Shown one piece after another: positions 59,610 through 64,000 of a DNA stretch of 64,000 nt. Made by a program: the position numbers and the translations under genes. Below the pieces are notes generated by a model that made no database searches, was not told the DNA's origin, and saw nothing but the letters and a program-made list of their open reading frames with translations. Source of the stretch: Paraescarpia echinospica (lineage: Eukaryota; Annelida; Polychaeta; Sabellida; Siboglinidae); assembly GCA_020002185.1 (NCBI GenBank), contig CM034532.1:25770100-25834099 (forward strand), given 5' to 3'. The stretch's first letter is position 1, and each line of letters starts with the position of its first letter.

Positions 59610-61655
59610 GCAAAGTTATTTACAACAAAATAAGTCTGACAAAATGTCTTTATTTATAAAAAAAAAAAAAAGGATCTGTACTACACCAGAGTGCTCAGGT
59701 GACATGATTACACTGCAAGGTGTTAGCCAAATATAAATAAAATATGCACAAACAAAGGTAACTCATTGTTGTATTTTGTCAATGTTATCAAAATATCTTC
59801 TCCTTTGAAATTTGTAGCCAACACAGTAGCTGGATGGGCAAAAACTGGATGCCTGGAGCTGTGGTAGTCCGCTTGAAGGCCAGAGATAGATAACACCATC
59901 CAACGCGTTGTTTTACTTTAGGTATCTAACAATATAGAAAATGAGGATGAGAAGAGATTGCATATCCTCAGTTGGTACACACGTGTTCCCATTTACACAT
60001 TCATTTCTAAACTAGCATTTACTTGGCACTTCAAAACAACAGTTTCTGAATACATAAAAATGATCAACTGAAATTATTCTGCACAATCAGAAGTGTCTGT
60101 AGGTGATTGATTATAGCTAGTCGTCGATTTGGTTAAAATCACTTTTAGATACATTTCATCATAATAATGAATAATAATATTTACCTGTGACTAGAGTTAA
60201 CCACCTCACGCTCCAGTGATTTGGCTCAGACATTGAGAACGTTTCTGAGCTGTTTACTACTCCACAGCTCCTTGTTAATGATATTCATAAAATATACATA
60301 AAATCATGCTGCCCAGATATGCAGTAATTCAAAAGTGCATGAATAAACAGTCTATTAATCATTAACACACATATCTTGCCTGGTGTGGGTGGACACTTGT
60401 AGACACATTCCCACATTCCCAGCATCCTGTGAACGTGGTTGCTTTCACAGGGAACTCACTGCTAGTAACATATAGTAATTCAAAAATTTCATTTTGACAT
60501 ATCCAAACGAACTGAACTGGTAGAGACTTTCATTAGCGTTGCATACCAACTTCTACAGTACCTATTGTGCTAAATGACATCATCGTACATATGATGTAAA
60601 TTGTAATTTCCCTCATCTCGACAGGTTAATGTTCTGGTCTTTCTGATCCCTCTAACCCGATCCAATATGACAGCATAGCTACTGAAGAAGTCGGAGTGCA
60701 ATGAAAGCCTCTACCAGGTAGATTTTTTTTAATATGTCAAAATTTATTTTTTTTATTTAAAAAGAACTATCCTGAAGAATATTCAGTAATCTAAGTTACA
60801 TACCCTGTAGGCAAGATTTAAATGCTAAACATGATATAAATCAAGCGTGTGGTGATTTAATCCGTGTTCTCCCCACATAGTGCATCTTTTTTGCTTTGTT
60901 TTTAAATCTATCACTATAAGCTCCATATGGCAAGTAGACATAGGTGCCTTTGACTTATTGAGAGTCCAACAACTTTTTATTTATTGCCCTTCCTTATCAG
61001 AGACAGGTCAATTCTGTTTTTAGACACATTCACACTGCCACCATTAACACAATCATGCTCTGTGAGAACGAGTATTTTCTCGTATTCAACGACAGTTCCT
61101 TAATGCAGACATTTCTTTGCCACGGACAACTGAAAGTACCTTATATTTTACAGTATTGGTCTTATTTATTTTTTATGTATTTTAACACCAAATGTTTTAT
61201 GCATTAAAATGTTTTATTTTTATCAAGTATTTAACCATTTAATCTTCAAGCATTATAATTATTAGCCAATAGGAAGTGCCTTGATTGTTAATCTTGTAAC
61301 TAAAAAGTGTTATACAAAATATTGGTAAATATTATTAATTAATGCTGTTTTGTACTCTCTGGGTCTATACTGAATATTAAAGGACAGCTTAAGTCACAAC
61401 ATAAATATGAAAAGTGAAAATCTGCACATAATTTAGACACACAACAAACATAATGGTGTCCTTATTTTCAGACGTCTGCTGCTTTAAACTCAAGTACTGT
61501 ATAAACTGTCTTACGCGTCACATAGGACAAGTTTAACTACGCCAGGCCTAACAGCACGCTGGATAGGCACATCATTTGGCTTATTGCATCAAGTTGTCCT
61601 GCACCTATTCAATTTCCTGCATGTCATAACATTGTTTAGCTGTGTGGGGAGACTG
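59610..61655. other. AT-rich unique sequence
   Basis: Poly-A of about 14 at 59,659. No coding, RNA or repeat feature recognised across 2 kb. Confidence 0.5.
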
Positions 61656-61659
61656 CCAT

Positions 61660-61915
61660 CGCTCTCCCGCTCTCTCTTTCTCTCTCTCCCTCTCTCCCTC
61701 TCTCCATTTCTCTCCATCTCCCTCCCTCCCTCCCTCTCTCCCTCCCTCTCTCCCTCTCTCTCCTCTCTCCCTCTCTCCATTTCTCTCCATCTCCCTCCCT
61801 CCCTCCCTCTCTCCCTCCCTCTCTCCCTCTCTCTCCTCTCTCCCTCTCTCCCTCCCTCTTTCTCTCTCCTCTCTCCCCCTCTCCCCCTCCCTCTCTTTCT
61901 CACTCTCTTCCAGTG
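61660..61915. repeat. CT-rich pyrimidine tract
   Basis: Polypyrimidine on the plus strand. A block of about 73 bp containing CATTTCTCTCCATCTCCCTC is tandemly duplicated (61,705 and 61,778). Confidence 0.93.
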
Positions 61916-61919
61916 CTAA

Positions 61920-63635
61920 ATATGACACTTCTGACAGAAACGAATATAATAAAGTCTCCTACTTGCATTGTAACTGGGTTTTTTAATAACTAAAGTTGAA
62001 TAAGATTGAACTACAGGAAGTGTTATTCCATTAAACACGTACAAAAATCTACTAATTAAATGTGTTCCAACAAAACTTATATTGATTTGTAGAAATGAAA
62101 AAAACTATAAAAACAATTCAACATGAAAAATCATTTTGTGCTGACTGCATGAGCACATATGAATTCTAACTATATAGACATTTTTTTTATTCTCTAGGAC
62201 TCGTGTATGCATACCACAGATTTCATAAATCGGGACAATCTGTTTATGATATGAATGTTACCGATGAGATGAGACACAAGATTTGTTTGTGTATACAATC
62301 TACTGCCTGTAATAATATCACGGTACTTGCATCAGCAGCTTTTCATGCAGACATTCGCCATGTGATGAGACACGGATGATTGATGAATCCATCATCACTG
62401 AATAATCAGCCTTTAGGACTGTGAAAGAAGATTGCTGCTTCTCAGAAGTGATTTCTCTCATCACATTACATAAGAATGTGGCGTGGCAAAGATAACTGAT
62501 TCATCTGTGGCTGGCCATGAGTACTGTATGTATTACCACAACCAAAACATGGTTCAGTACCGCATGTAGGCAATATGGTTTGACTATTGCCACGCCTTTA
62601 TGCAGGATCAAATTTTTACCAGCCCAAAAATGGCCTAATACAAATATGCATATATATAAACATAAATATATACACATAAACAGATATGTTTAACTAATTT
62701 CAACCCATCCAAATTCAAATTTCAACCAGTCCAAAAATGAACTTAACCAGTCCAAATGATGGGTCTCTAATAAAGCTGTGGTTCAGTACCACATCTATGC
62801 AGGATAGTTCAACTATCATAACCAAAACACACCATGGATTGCCTGTGAGCGTCATTGTTGGTTGCCCGGGCGACAAGTGGTTGGTGCTGCACCTGGTGGA
62901 ACTGCGAGAAAACCGCACCTGTAGAATTCAATGAATGCAACCCAAGTAGAGTCTCCAAGGTACCAACACATAACCAATGAACTCTGATCACTGGTGTAAA
63001 AGGTAACCAGCTTTGTATGCACATTGAGAGAACACTGAACACTACACAATATCGTAGTACGGCCAACGTCACACTGATGAAGATAACTTCTGAAGATAAC
63101 ACCAAAGATGACGATACAACCAGTCAAATAAACATCACCAAACAATCACATTTATGGTGCAGATATTTCGGTAAATAACAACCCCCAAAGTGTTTGTCAA
63201 ACCACTCTATTTACTAGAGAAGTACCTTTCTTGTGCCTCTAGATGGCTCTGATGCATATAGAGCTGCATGAATAATTACGTAAATAATTTAAAGTTTGTT
63301 CAAGAGAGTGCCAACAAATACAAGCGAGCTAGCCACCTGTTATGTCAATGTTGACAGTATCTATGAATAAACAACCAGTCATCAATCAGGTTTTACTCCG
63401 GAGTACCACACCCTACTTGATGGTGATTGCACTCTACTCTAGAGTAACTCACTCTAATTGCTGCTCATTGCACTCTACACTCCCCTACAGAGAATCAATG
63501 TATGACTTGCATTGGACTCACAGTAAAATACTATAAACACTGTTGACATTTCTTCCTAGTACTAAAGTTAAAAAATGTGAATAAGTTTTTTAATATGTCA
63601 CTTACCTGTGTAATATTTCAAGTATGTCTTGTAAC
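61920..63635. other. Unique sequence
   Basis: A TGGTTCAGTACC phrase recurs at 62,551 and 62,780, and AACCAGTCCAAA recurs at 62,724 and 62,747. A minus-strand frame near 62,809-63,105 has no recognised family. Confidence 0.45.
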
Positions 63636-63639
63636 AACT

Positions 63640-63802
63640 GCGTGTGCATGTGTGTGTATCTGTGTGTGCATGTGTGTGTATCTGTGTGTGCATGTGTGTG
63701 TATCTGTGTGTGCATGTGTGTGTATCTGTGTGTGCATGTGTGTGTGTCTGTGTGTGCATGTGTGTGTATCTGTGTGTGCATGTGTGTGTATCTGTGTGTG
63801 CA
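63640..63802. repeat. 20-bp TG-rich repeat
   Basis: About eight nearly identical copies of TGCATGTGTGTGTATCTGTG. Confidence 0.95.
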
Positions 63803-63904
63803 CATGAGCATGCATACATAGGCGTAATAATAGATTAAGTAAAGTGTCCCCAGCTGACTGGCGAACCTAAGAATAATCACCAAAAATACACGTAATGTTG
63901 TCAG

Positions 63905-64000
63905 CCATCAATTACACACACATGCATACATAGTTACATACATACCCACAATACATCAATTACACACACATGCATACATAGTCACATACATACCCATGAT
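63905..64000. repeat. 48-bp tandem duplication at the window edge
   Basis: CATCAATTACACACACATGC and following bases occur at 63,906 and again at 63,954. The array may continue beyond the window. Confidence 0.85.

Overview
The window looks like non-coding DNA from a eukaryote, most likely an invertebrate animal; a mollusc or other lophotrochozoan is my guess, resting only on the style of the interspersed repeats. It has low gene density, a spliced exon with canonical intron borders, a tRNA-derived SINE family, non-LTR retrotransposon 3' ends with TTA-type tails, a Penelope-like element, and terminal-inverted-repeat elements. There is no bacterial operon structure. By hand tally about a third of the 64 kb is tandem repeat.

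Only one piece of genuine host protein-coding sequence can be defended: a 167-nt exon on the minus strand (8789-8955) encoding subdomains V to VIb of a serine/threonine protein kinase, with splice acceptor and donor in place. No partner exon was recognised, so most of the window is probably intron or intergenic DNA around that gene.

Layout. 1-9.3 kb: short minisatellites, two purine-rich tracts, a (GACACA)n-like array, two SINEs, a LINE 3' end and the kinase exon. 9.96-12.5 kb: a 31-bp minisatellite with higher-order structure. 12.5-18.2 kb: mostly unique DNA with two SINEs and a possible small TIR element. 18.2-20.3 kb: a 63-bp array followed by a G-rich array. 20.3-27.8 kb: unique DNA, LINE remnants, a C-rich quadruplex candidate and a CCTGGTCCT array. 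27.8-29.5 kb: a TIR element. 29.5-32.2 kb: four consecutive minisatellites. 33.3-35.1 kb: a decayed LINE and a SINE. 35.7-47.7 kb: a nearly continuous run of six arrays (units 30, 27, 32, 41, 20 and 41 bp). 49.1-50.0 kb: two Penelope-like 3' ends in inverted orientation. 50.3 kb: a 20-bp array. 50.95-52.07 kb: an element whose two ends are each a long hairpin. 53.1-59.6 kb: 18-bp, about 32-bp, AT-rich and 31-bp arrays. 61.7-64 kb: a pyrimidine tract and TG-rich repeats.

Very long open frames (up to 683 codons) occur on both strands of several arrays. They arise because a short stop-free unit is repeated; I do not call them genes. The most interesting items are the hairpin-ended element at 50,951-52,067, the TIR element at 27,844-29,467, the inverted Penelope-like pair, the isolated kinase exon, the five same-strand SINE copies, and the repeated finding of higher-order periodicity inside unrelated minisatellites.
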